Assembly: GCA_018292915.2 (NCBI GenBank)
Contig: JACVVK020000001.1
Span: 186,001-250,000 of the forward strand
Direction: 5' to 3'
DNA: 64,000 nt
From: Batillaria attramentaria
Lineage: Eukaryota > Mollusca > Gastropoda > Batillariidae
Program-made: the position numbers and the translations under genes
In this document: positions 9,101 to 18,248 of the stretch, piece after piece
Layout: every line of letters starts with the position of its first letter
Numbering within the stretch: the stretch's first letter is position 1
The notes under the pieces: generated by a model
Told to the model about the DNA's origin: nothing
The model's database searches: none
Seen by the model: only the letters and a program-made list of their open reading frames with translations

Positions 9101-12100
9101 GTATTGAACACCTCAAGTATAACAGTGCAAGTTAATTGTCAGTACTGAACGCCTGAAATGTCTTTGTTGTTAGTATTGAACGCCTCAAGTCAAAACAGTG
9201 CAAGTTGCCAGGATCGAATGCCTGAAATTAGTCTTTGTTGTCAGTACACATATTAAACACCTGAAAACAGCTACTAGTGCAAGTTGTCAGGATTGAACGC
9301 CTCAAAACAGTACAAGGTGTCAGGATTGAACGCCTCAAACCAGTACAAGGTGTCAGGATTGAACGCCTCAAACCAGTACAAGGTGTCAGGATTGAACGCC
9401 TCAAACCAGTACAAGGTGTCAGGATTGAACGCCTCAAACCAGTACAAGGTGTCAGGATTGAACGCCTCAAAACAGTACAAGGTGTCAGGACTGAACACCT
9501 GACAACAGTGCAAGTTGTCAGTACTGAACGCCTGAAATCAGTCTTTGTTGTCGGTATTGAACACCTGCAAACGGGGCAAAAAACAACAACCAATATCAAA
9601 GAGACTGAGCACTGACCATAGCGAGCGTGCGGGACTCTCACTAACATCTGGGTGTTGAAGTGAAACTATCACACAGATGGGTGGTGAAGAGTTACAAATC
9701 TACTTCAAACCCAGCTGCACAACAAAGCAATGGACATCATTTCTGAAAACAAACTGACATGAGGGGCTGCATGCTGAAAACAGTTGAATGACTGTATGAC
9801 CATTCATCAGGATCTGTGTGTCCGGCCAGACATGGACTGCCAAAGGACTACCAGGGTAACAAACACATTACCACTAATCCTGGCAAGTCAAACTGTATAG
9901 TTTGATAGGAGAAGCCACTAAAATGAACTGTCTCCACACTTATGGTAAATTAGTAAGGTCAACAACAATGACAAGCAGTTGTCCAAAACTGATGGACTGA
10001 CTTTTTCAGGGCTTGGGACTGCAGTGAAGATGTGGGGTGAGGGTCGGGGTGGGGTGGGGGTGAGGGTGGTGTCTCACCTGATAGGGAACAATACTGGGAT
10101 GGGATGTTCCGTGTCTCCTCGCCTCCTGACCCGCATTCAGGTAATTGGACGCAATGTTTACAAGGGAGGCTACCTGACAAACACAAACACACAGGGATAC
10201 AATGAAGCATGAATGAATGAATGAATGAACAGTAAAAATCAAATGAAAATTACACACTTCAATCATCCTAAATATGCAGGCCATGATGTAACACTCCAGC
10301 ATATACTGCTGAAACAGTACACTTGTACACAGTCGATGCTGCTGTGCAGTCATTCAGCACTATGTTGTACGCATTATTCAAGATCGTATGAAGCCACAAC
10401 TAAAGACTGTCCGGAACTGTTATCACACATGCAGCACTTGCGTGTGATGATGACGTACACCAAACCTGACCGTGTTGATGGTGAGTGGTACAGGTACAGT
10501 ATACAATGAACAGTGTGCTACAACCACACGTTTGGCTTTCAGTCTTCACAAGTAATGAGATGAGACCAGAACAGTACAGTGTACAATGAACAGTGTGCTA
10601 CAACCACACCTTGTTTGGCTTTCAGTCTTCACAAGTTATGAGACGAGACCAGAACAGTACAGTGTACAATGAACAGTGTGCTACAACCACACCTTGTTTG
10701 GCTTTCAGTCTTCACAAGTTATGAGACGAGACCAGAACAGTACAGTGTACAATGAACAGTGTGCTACAACCACACCTTGTTTGGCTTTCAGTCTTCACAA
10801 GTAATGAGACGAGACCAGAACAGTACAGTGTACAATGAACAGTGTGCTACAACCACATGTTGTTTGGCTTTCAGTCATCACAAGTTATGAGACGAGACCA
10901 GAACAGTACAGTGTACAATGAACAGTGTGCTACAACCACACCTTGTTTGGCTTTCAGTCTTCACAAGTAATGAGACGAGACCAGAACAGTACAGTGTACA
11001 ATGAACAGTGTGCTACAACCACATGTTGTTTGGCTTTCAGTCTTCACAAGTTATGAGACGAGACCAGAACAGTACAGTGTACAATGAACAGTGTGCTACA
11101 ACCACACGCTGTTTGGCTTTGTCTTCACAAATAATGAGACGAGACCAGAACAGTACAGTGTACAATGAACAGTGTGCTACAACCACACCTTGTTTGGCTT
11201 TCAGTCTTCACAAGTTATGAGACGAGACCAGAACAGTACAGTGTACAATGAACAGTGTGCTACAACCACATTGTTTGGCTTTCAGTCTTCACAAGTTATG
11301 AGACGAGACCAGAACAGTACAGTGTACAATGAACAGTGTGCTACAACCACACGCTGTTTGGCTTTGTCTTCACAAATAATGAGACGAGACCAGAACAGTA
11401 AGCTCAGTGAACTATGTGACCTGTCTACACCTGTAAACACATTCAATGCACCTATGTCATCAGTACAGTCAACGCTTCTATATGACAAGCATACATGTAC
11501 ACACCTGTGCATATTACACGTGAACTGTATGATCAGTACAGTCAATACGTCCATATGACATGTGTACCTGTACACACCTGTGTGGCAAGTAAACTGCAGT
11601 CGATGTGTTGACCTTGACCTGTGTGCTGGCGGTGAATCAGAGCGGCCATGATGGCTCCGTGTGCATACAGACCTGTAGAGAGATCCGTCATGGCAACTCC
11701 CACCTTGCATGGCTCACCATCCTACAGTAAAACAAAAGAATAATATGTACATGGAGTTAAAAATACAAACAGAAACATATATAACACTGATAAATAATTA
11801 TGACCTATGCTACGCATTGTAAGGCCCCCATCCACTCATACACACACAATGACACAGACAATGACACAGATACAGACAATGACACAGACAATGACACAGA
11901 CAATGCCACAGACACAATGACACAGATACAGACCAATGACAGACAATGACACAGACACAATGACACAGATACAGACAATGACACAGACAACGCAACAGAC
12001 ACAGACAATGACACAGACAATGACACAGACAATGCCACGGACACAGACAATGCCACAGACACAGACAATGCCACAGACACAGACAATGCCACAGATACAG

Positions 12101-15100
12101 ACACAATGACACAGACAATGACAGACACAGACAATGACACAGATACAAAGACAATGACAGAGACACTTACAATTGTACCTGAACTCACCGTGGGCCCTGT
12201 GATGTGCATGAGGCCCCCAACTCCTGATACGATGACATCATAACCAGCACGTGCAGAATCCGGACCAGTCTGACCATAGCCTAGCTGACATAAAAAAGGT
12301 CACATGTTCTGATAATCTTTAAAGACAAACCTGCACTTTGTTTAAGTCCTGGGAGTTTCTGTAGCTTTTACAGAGTAATTAGTTCCTAACGTCAGCTTCA
12401 ATGATCTTTTTGCATCAGTCAACAACTGAAGCATTTCGTGACACTGACCTGTGATGGAGCAGTACACAAGATGAGGAGACTCCACGGCCAGTTGCTCGTA
12501 ACCAAGCCCCATGCTGCTTAACTTGCCTGGTAAATAATTCTCCACCAGAACGTCACTCACTTTAGCAAGCTGCCATCATAACACAAAAGCATCACAACTG
12601 TCACTCTGATCAATCCCAAGGGTAAAATTTCCACATCTATTCCCTCGCTTCCTGTCCCATCCTGAGAAGCTGATTTGTAAGTGTGTACAATAGGAAGTAC
12701 AGAATATTCTACCGTCTGCAGCAGCTGGTAACTGTGATTCATTCTATATTTAGAAACTACAGAATGTTCCACTGTCTACAACAGCCAGCAACTATTCCGT
12801 GATACTCAACCACTTCCTTCTTTCCTGCTCCAATAACTACCTTTGCTCTATTTCACTCCACTTTGGCAGAACAAAGGAGCAGTCTGATTGCTGCAGGTAT
12901 CCTGTTGGAGGTGAGAGGTCACCGACTATACATGTGGCAAATAAAAGCGACATAAAAGGGACAGAAACCGCTTAACTTTCACAAAGGACGGCACAGGTCA
13001 ACGTTTCGGCTTTCGCCTTCCTCAGGACACACACAAATGGGACATAACTTCAACAAACAAACAAAAGGTAACTCTGCGGATGTACTGACATACACGGCGA
13101 GGGGGAAAAAAAAAAATGGACCAGAAAACAATAGTAAAAATACAGTAAATACAGTACGTCCGCAGAGTTACCTTTTGTTTGTTTGTTGAAGTTATGTCCC
13201 ATTTGTTTGTGTCCTGAGGAAGGCGAAAGCTGAAACCTTGACCTGTGCCGCCCTTTGTGAAAGTTAAGTGTTTCTGTCCCTTTTATGTCGCTTTTATTTG
13301 CTTAACTTGTAACCACTTCGCAGTCATTACCGTTTCCCTTTCTTATACATGTGGTAGTTTCCCCCTACGCCAAAATAATCTCCAACCCACCATGACTAGC
13401 AATACAAAGTATTTTAGCATTTTGGAGTAAAAAAAAAAAAAAAAAGAAACAAAAGAACTCATACCAAAAGAGTTTGACACTCAGACTGGTCATCTGATGG
13501 GTGGAAATTAATAATTTAAAATTATTTTTTTTTAAATAATTGTAGTGGATGTACTGCTTTACTGCCTTTGGTCTCCAACCGAGACAAAAGAGACAGTCTG
13601 ATTTGTGTGAATGGCTGTAAAGCACAGAATGACAGTATTTCTACTTCTTGACAATAGAACACTGGATTGTCCACAGGCTATACAGTCGCTTGGTTGCTCG
13701 TGTGTTTCAGCCAAGTTCTAACAATCTCCAACACTTGCCCTGTGGTAAGTTTCAACTCCCTCCCACCGTAAGACAAAATCAGCAAACAATTCAGGTTACC
13801 TCTCTCACTATGGCTGCCCCTTCAGGATGCTTGATGTTGACTGTTACACTCTGAAAATTAATGTCAAATTATGTCTCAGTCTCACAGGCAGACTGTACAG
13901 ACCATACGCATGCTGAATATTCGCACGACTGAGCAGGGCCAGCTTCATATCCGTGGGAACTGTAACTGGACAGAATGTCTGAATGACAATGAAAGTCTTG
14001 GACATTTGTCCTGAATATTGTCTGCTGGGACGCAGACATGACAGGACATACGTCTATCTTTATAAAAAAGTAGAATCAGTCTATGACCGATGTCCAACAC
14101 GGACACAACTTGACTGTGTGTACACTTGTAGTCAGGAAGGAGGTTCTGTGATGATTATCATATACATTAAAAAAAGAAAAAAGAAAAAACTCAAAAGCTG
14201 CTATCCTGACCTTTTTGTTGCGGTTGACGGAGAGAAAGTAGGCGCTCTCTGATTTACAAAATGGTGGTCCCCATGATCGAGTGTCATCACCAACACCTGG
14301 AAAACACAGCAAACATAGCATAGTTATCTTAAGCTTCCATTCACATTGTGAACATAACGGCATAAGAAAACTAAGCTGTCAAACAGATGACATAGGTACA
14401 CAGCAAAAACTTACCCGAACTTCTTTTACTCACTAACCTAATCATGTACCCAGCTGAAATAATGTTCAATATGATACGCCAATCTATGCGTCACTAGTGT
14501 AGCCACCTGTACTAATGTCTCCACAGATACAGATCCTGTTACATGTAAATTATCAGACGCAGATCCTGTTACACATACATTATACCGCTGATACAGATCC
14601 TGTTACAGGTACATTATGCCGCTGATACAGATCCTGTTAAATGTACATTATAAAACAGATACAGATCCTGTTACATGTACATTATACCACAGTACACACC
14701 TGCACTAACCTGGCCTTTCTACTTTGATGACTTCTGCCCCAAGGTCACCCAAAATCATGGTGCAGTATGGACCAGCCAGTACCCTGTTAAATATACAACA
14801 TACCAACAGTATCTCTGGATAACCCATCAAACATACAACATAGCAACAATACATGCAACATAGAAATGGTCTCTCTGGGCAGCCCATCAAACGTATTTTT
14901 TATACATAGCGATGGTCTCTCTCGATCCACAACCAATCAAACATGTAACAAAGCAACAGTTTTTCTGGACAACCTATCAAACATGCAACATAGCAACAGT
15001 CTCCCTGGACAACCCATCAAACATGTGACATAGCAACGGTCTCCCTGGGCAACCCATTAAACATGCAAAGTAGCAAGTCTCTCTGGACAACCCATCAAAC

Positions 15101-17285
15101 ATGCAACATTTATATGTACAACACTGAAGAGGGAATGATATCTGCACCTACTACAAATGTGTAGTACTGGTACGTGTCAAATGTTTACTGAAAGCCTGAG
15201 TTCTCTTGTTGTAAGTAGGTCCTGCTGCTGCCAGCCAGCATGTGCACGATGTTGGGTTGGAAACAGATACAGAGTATTTTTATAATCATATATATACAGA
15301 GTGTAAGGCTGACCTGCTGAGATCCAACACACGAATCCCATGTAAAGGCCCATGTGTCCCCGCCACTGACCACGCCTCATGATGAGTGAATGCACGGAAT
15401 GGCCGCTGCAGTCTCTGAACTAAAAGAAAAAGAAGAAAGGAAAAAGTCTTCTTGCCAATATACAGAGCACAACAGTGATCACACTATGCAGTTCTGCTTT
15501 AACATCCAGCACAAACCAGATCTTGACAGTATCAGTACACAGTGTCACACAACACTTTGACAGTTAATGTGCATAACATGACATGAATTTTGGTATTGAT
15601 AACTTAATGTAGCACTATTCATAGCAGTTTCCATACCAGCTGTGCCAACATACAATTATTTATAGTTTTTGTTGTTGTTGTTGTTGCTGTTGTTTTCACA
15701 GAGAGTGGGCAACCCTTGAAATTTTGGGGTCAGTCTTTATGTTCCTGGAGCTCTCTTATGTGATTACATGCTTAGGCATTTGGTTAGGTGTTGTAGGAAC
15801 ATAGACCTAGCTAGCTAACGGAAAACAGACATGCTCCTGAAATTGTAATTTGGGTGTACAGAGCACCCTTCTTTCTCTGTTATTTTGTGCTGAAATAATG
15901 CTAAGGAACCACCCTGGATGGCACTGTAATTGCAGTCTAGACTTGTATCATATTCTACTTTATAAAATGTTTACAATTATTGGAACGAACTTAGTGAAGC
16001 TGAACTTTGACCTGCCCCAATTACGGCATTACATTGTCATAACCTCTGAAAGCCCGGCCCTGCGACAGTAGGGCAGTCGCCTGATGAAACACCTGTCTCT
16101 GGCAAAACCGACAAACAAGCATTGTCGATGTTCCTGACGATCCGCACAATTATTCTCGCAGCTCAGTGTGTGTCCTTGTACACGTACATCAGCCAATGCT
16201 ACTGGAGGATCACAGTAGCCACACTAAGCAGTCACAGGCTATTCGCACGACAGAGTACCCCCCCTCCCAATTATGGAGCTGCGTGTATGCCACAACCTCA
16301 CTAACTAAGCTAAATGGCCAACTATGCCCCCCCCCCCCCCCCCCCTACATTTTTTATTGTTTTTACCGAGTTCCAACACATCGGCGGCTTATTACACAGT
16401 CTGTTAGTGATAAGTAGAATAACTTAATAACTTAAAACTTGAATGAAGTAAAATACCTTAACTGAATCTGGCAGTGATCAGAACGTGAATACCAGGCAGC
16501 CAAACTGTGACCTTTACTTGCATGGCCCGGGTTTCACTCAGTTTCAACACTGTATCTGCGGCCTAATACACAACTGGGTAGTGTTTGGTAGAAAAAGAAA
16601 ACTTTAATTAACAAAGTAAAATATTATTAATCATAGTAATTAAGGTAGATAAAGTTAAACTGAACCTATGTCTATACTAAGCAGCAACTCAGCCAGTCAT
16701 AGTAGGGTTTCCAACAGAAAGTTTCAGAAAGTAATACGGTTTATAAAATGTCCCAGTGACAGCGGATGGGTTAGAAAGTCCACACAAGAAATTTACGCAT
16801 TTTACACGTGATCAGTTCAACACCAATGGTGGGTCACCCTGCCAGCACAGCACAGTACTTACATATAGTCCAATGGCCATCAAATTATTGGCATAGTTTT
16901 CGAAAGGGATTGGGTTCAAAATATGTGCCAAGGAAAGGGGGTGGGCTGGGAAGCCATGAAAATAATAATTTATTGCACATGAAATGTGCACTGTTCAACG
17001 CCAAGTGCGGGGTCCCAGACAATGCAAGTATAATATTATCATACATTATAATATCAGTGTCAGCACTGTTGTGAGCAGTTACTGGTCAGTAAACAATGAA
17101 CAGAATACCGATGAAGTGAACAAATGGCTGAAGTGTTGCAAATGAGTGGAAAGGATGAAAAAAAAAAAAAAACCCAACTGTCAACGAGAACAGACAGCAC
17201 AACCTTAACCGGCGCAAGACCCCCAAACTGTCACCAGAACCGGCAGGAAGTTGCTTTTTGTGTTGTGGCATGCATGTAGTACCAT
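6047..17285 (-). CDS. SUGCT: SUGCT: succinyl-CoA:glutarate CoA-transferase (class III CoA-transferase), 14 exons
   Basis: The product moves CoA from succinyl-CoA to glutarate and related dicarboxylic acids in mitochondria (lysine/tryptophan catabolism; known role of the family, SUGCT/C7orf10). Exons, highest coordinate first: 17285-17210 (tentative), 15419-15314, 14783-14710, 14296-14211, 13850-13800, 12569-12449, 12280-12189, 11721-11578, 10173-10078, 8647-8576, 7906-7809, 7579-7477, 6902-6839, 6192-6047. Introns are GT-AG and all phases join; the total is 1329 nt, 442 aa, close to the human ~440. Landmarks: [10 protein letters not shown] (~50-60), [20 protein letters not shown] (~62-81), [64 protein letters not shown] with the expected catalytic Asp (~215), [12 protein letters not shown] and a C-terminus ending KRVI-stop. 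No internal stops or frameshifts, so it looks functional. Several introns are filled with minisatellites. Weak points are exon 1 and the exon 11/12 junction. Confidence 0.93.
6366..6656 (-). mobile_element. SINE family A copy with an expanded tail, SUGCT intron 13
   Basis: 6535-6656 reads, on the minus strand, as a diverged member of the tRNA-derived SINE seen in full at 34.8 and 47.9 kb (GGGATAGCCTAGTGGTAGAG head, CAAATATTTG core, GATATCACCC block). At 6366-6532 the GGTGGGTGGGTG tail has become a ~19-bp minisatellite of about nine units. Confidence 0.75.
6839..6902 (-). CDS. SUGCT: SUGCT exon 13
   Basis: Acceptor CTCTTCAG, donor CCAG|GTAAGA. Encodes [20 protein letters not shown], aligning with the family's '..v....HPtvG....p' segment. 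Confidence 0.9.
7477..7579 (-). CDS. SUGCT: SUGCT exon 12
   Basis: Encodes [19 protein letters not shown] then AAVFSDAQ, the GSG.PyGPinn block of the family. Donor CAG|GTCGGT. Two candidate acceptors (exon from 7579 or 7569) pair with the two possible exon 11 ends. Confidence 0.86.
7809..7906 (-). CDS. SUGCT: SUGCT exon 11
   Basis: Acceptor TTGTTGCAG. Encodes [20 protein letters not shown] then [13 protein letters not shown]. The 3' end is uncertain: GTTGGT at 7808 or GTATTT at 7804. The first, paired with the exon 12 acceptor at 7581-7580, gives a length equal to human SUGCT and is preferred; the second pairs with an acceptor ten bases further in and gives a product two residues shorter. 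Confidence 0.82.
8080..8265 (+). mobile_element. Diverged tRNA-type SINE (family C), SUGCT intron 10
   Basis: Contains CAGTGGTTAAGG (A-box-like), CTTGAATCCCC (B-box-like), then GGTTGGGGATTTTCCTTCAC and AGACTCGTTT. The same order of motifs is found at 26.93-27.10 kb. A G tract follows. Confidence 0.5.
8576..8647 (-). CDS. SUGCT: SUGCT exon 10
   Basis: 24 codons, phase 0: [20 protein letters not shown] then ILCQ. Donor CAG|GTAAAT. The acceptor CTGTTTTCAG|GCGTTCAG is the last copy of a 33-bp tandem repeat that continues upstream; the previous copy, 33 nt away, is also a usable in-frame acceptor. Confidence 0.92.
8648..9620. repeat. 33-bp minisatellite built on the SUGCT exon 10 acceptor
   Basis: Fills the exon-proximal side of SUGCT intron 9. 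In minus orientation each unit carries a CTGTTTTCAG|GCGTTCAG-like block, the sequence of the exon 10 3' splice site. Units are degenerate near 8.65-9.27 kb (TGTTTTCAG variants, insertions) and almost uniform at 9.28-9.50 kb. The open frames on both strands arise because 33 is a multiple of three. Confidence 0.92.
10078..10173 (-). CDS. SUGCT: SUGCT exon 9
   Basis: 32 codons, phase 0. Encodes [20 protein letters not shown] then [12 protein letters not shown]. Donor CAG|GTGAGA. Matches the family's 'HpsivPYq' segment. Confidence 0.92.
10490..11405. repeat. ~80-84-bp minisatellite, SUGCT intron 8
   Basis: About 11 units of AGTACAGTGTACAATGAACAG followed by GTGTGCTACAACCACA and GGCTTTCAGTCTTCACAAG. 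Units differ mainly by small indels around CCTTGTTTGG. No coding role inferred. Confidence 0.95.
11578..11721 (-). CDS. SUGCT: SUGCT exon 8 (catalytic Asp)
   Basis: Encodes 48 residues including [19 protein letters not shown]. The Asp of TDLSTG aligns with the acyl-anhydride-forming Asp of class III CoA-transferases. It ends CSLLATQ at CAG|GTGTGT. Confidence 0.92.
11840..12160. repeat. (GACAATGACACA)n array, SUGCT intron 7
   Basis: 12-bp-type repeat with 18-bp variants (GACACAGACAATGCCACA). It lies about 30 bp from the exon 7 donor. Confidence 0.95.
12189..12280 (-). CDS. SUGCT: SUGCT exon 7
   Basis: Encodes [20 protein letters not shown] then [10 protein letters not shown]. The acceptor CTAG is only a few bases inside an upstream ATGTCAG; phase and homology choose CTAG at 12282-12281. 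Donor ACG|GTGAGT. Confidence 0.92.
12449..12569 (-). CDS. SUGCT: SUGCT exon 6
   Basis: Begins [20 protein letters not shown] and ends [10 protein letters not shown]. Donor ACAG|GTCAGT. This is the conserved 'D.fveNy.pGkl..mGl.y' segment. Confidence 0.93.
12937..13301. mobile_element. 365-bp foldback (long inverted repeat), SUGCT intron 5
   Basis: Left arm 12937-13083 and right arm ~13157-13301 are reverse complements over ~145 bp with few mismatches (GCAAATAAAAGCGACATAAA ... mirrored by TTTATGTCGCTTTTATTTGC). The loop is ~75 bp and A-rich. The arm carries CCTGAGGAAGGCGAAAG(C), a phrase common in animal retroelement 3' regions. A MITE or inverted insertion is likely. I found no flanking duplication. 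Confidence 0.85.
13800..13850 (-). CDS. SUGCT: SUGCT exon 5 (short, 17 codons)
   Basis: Acceptor TTTTCAG, donor GAG|GTAACC. Encodes [17 protein letters not shown], aligning with the 'SIAVNIKDPKG' segment of the human enzyme. Phase 0 at both ends. Confidence 0.87.
14211..14296 (-). CDS. SUGCT: SUGCT exon 4
   Basis: Acceptor TTTTCCAG, donor AAG|GTCAGG. Encodes [12 protein letters not shown] and, near the end, [10 protein letters not shown]. Both are hallmark family motifs. Confidence 0.93.
14515..14695. repeat. ~38-bp minisatellite, SUGCT intron 3
   Basis: About five units with ACAGATCCTGTTACATGTA(C/A)ATTAT. It ends about 15 bp from the exon 3 donor. Confidence 0.85.
14710..14783 (-). CDS. 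SUGCT: SUGCT exon 3
   Basis: Bounded by TTTAACAG and G|GTTAGT. Encodes [20 protein letters not shown] followed by VERPG, the most conserved N-terminal block of class III CoA-transferases. Confidence 0.93.
14795..15115. repeat. ~45-bp minisatellite, SUGCT intron 2
   Basis: Around seven degenerate units with CATCAAACATGCAACATAGC and GTCTCCCTGGACAACC. It starts about 12 bp upstream of exon 3. Confidence 0.85.
15314..15419 (-). CDS. SUGCT: SUGCT exon 2
   Basis: The acceptor follows a pyrimidine-rich CTTTTAG and the donor is AG|GTCAGC. It encodes a basic presequence-like stretch ([13 protein letters not shown]), then [14 protein letters not shown], the start of the CoA-transferase fold (family pattern 'LxGvkILDLtR'). 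Confidence 0.88.
15420..17209. other. SUGCT intron 1, no recognisable genes
   Basis: Holds an oligo-GTT stretch (~15670), a C tract (16327-16345) and possible diverged repeats. I see no convincing exon or retroposon head. Confidence 0.4.
17210..17285 (-). CDS. SUGCT: SUGCT candidate exon 1 (start codon and N-terminus)
   Basis: An ATG at 17285-17283 opens 25 codons plus one base and ends at a GTTAAG donor (17209). This gives the one leftover base that exon 2 needs. The predicted peptide starts [10 protein letters not shown] and has only modest mitochondrial-targeting character. The donor is non-optimal and N-termini of this family are not conserved, so the choice rests on phase and position alone. 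A different upstream exon is possible. Confidence 0.33.
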
Positions 17286-17715
17286 ACTTTTGATGCACGA
17301 GAGCGCGTATGCCCTATTCGCTGGGCTCTATCTCATCGCTGCCGTGCGAATAGCGTGCGGCTGTTCTGTGTGGATGCTGACAGAAGCCCTTGACCTTCAA
17401 CGCCGTTCTTTTAGTGTGGAGCATGCCGCTAAACTAGGATGTCTTAGGAGAGAAAATGATCTGGGTTTGATGTTACCTAATGTAATTGTGTTCAGAAGCG
17501 CTACAGAGTGGCTAGATTATTACTTTGTGTCTTTTTATGTCCCTTGGATCAACTCTTCCGGAAGTGCTCATTACCATAGAGACTGGGGCGATTTGTCAAT
17601 GGACGGACGGAAGAAAAACTTTCTGGGTCCCCTTTTACGTTTCATACACATTTCAAGTACTGACACTGCAGGCGTACTGTGAAGGAAATAAACCAGATCA
17701 ACAGAAGAAGCTGCA
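17286..17715. promoter_or_regulatory. Shared intergenic region between SUGCT and CATIP with an RFX X-box
   Basis: The two genes diverge from this ~430-bp interval, so it probably holds both promoters. At 17570-17583 the sequence ATTACCATAGAGAC matches all positions of the RFX X-box consensus RYYNYYATRRNRAC, about 133 bp upstream of the CATIP ATG. RFX factors drive ciliary genes. No TATA box is obvious. The UTR boundaries are not determined. If SUGCT has a different first exon, the interval would be larger. Confidence 0.5.
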
Positions 17716-17747
17716 ATGAGTGCAGTTAGCGGGCCCGGCTCAGTGAG
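17716..17747 (+). CDS. CATIP: CATIP exon 1 (start codon)
   Basis: Encodes MSAVSGPGSV plus two bases and ends at AG|GTGAGT, a consensus donor. Phase matches exon 2. Low sequence conservation here; the call rests on splice phase and position near the X-box. Confidence 0.7.
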
Positions 17748-18191
17748 GTGAGTAGACCGTTGGGGCCACTTGCAATAAAAACTGCTCAGCGATCTATCAC
17801 GAGTCGGCAACAGAAGCTAGGTGTCACGATGTCAATACTGGTCAGTATGTTAACCCTGGACATCTGTGGATGAAGAAGAAGAACAGCCACTCCTTATGAA
17901 CGTTATGGGTGTTTTTTGTTTTTTTTGTGCTGTACATTGTGATGACCCTCCCTGAATGTGTAGGAACTTGCAAGCTTAGCCGTGAAAATTCACAAAAATA
18001 ATGTCATTTGTTGTTGTTGTGCTTTGCTTTGTGATCTTTGTCCTTACTCTGTTCTTACTTACTGCAGTTTTCCTTCCCATATGAAGGGGATATGATTAGG
18101 GGCCAGTTCCCAACCGGGGCCATAAATTCAGTACCACGTGCCAAGCCTAAGTGCCTACAAGAGTCCACAATGTACACTGTTCCTATTAGTA

Positions 18192-18248
<57 letters not shown>

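Noticed and set aside
9228..9647. Repetitive frames on both strands ([11 protein letters not shown] / [10 protein letters not shown])
   Set aside because: Generated by the 33-bp intronic array; only the acceptor copies are of interest.
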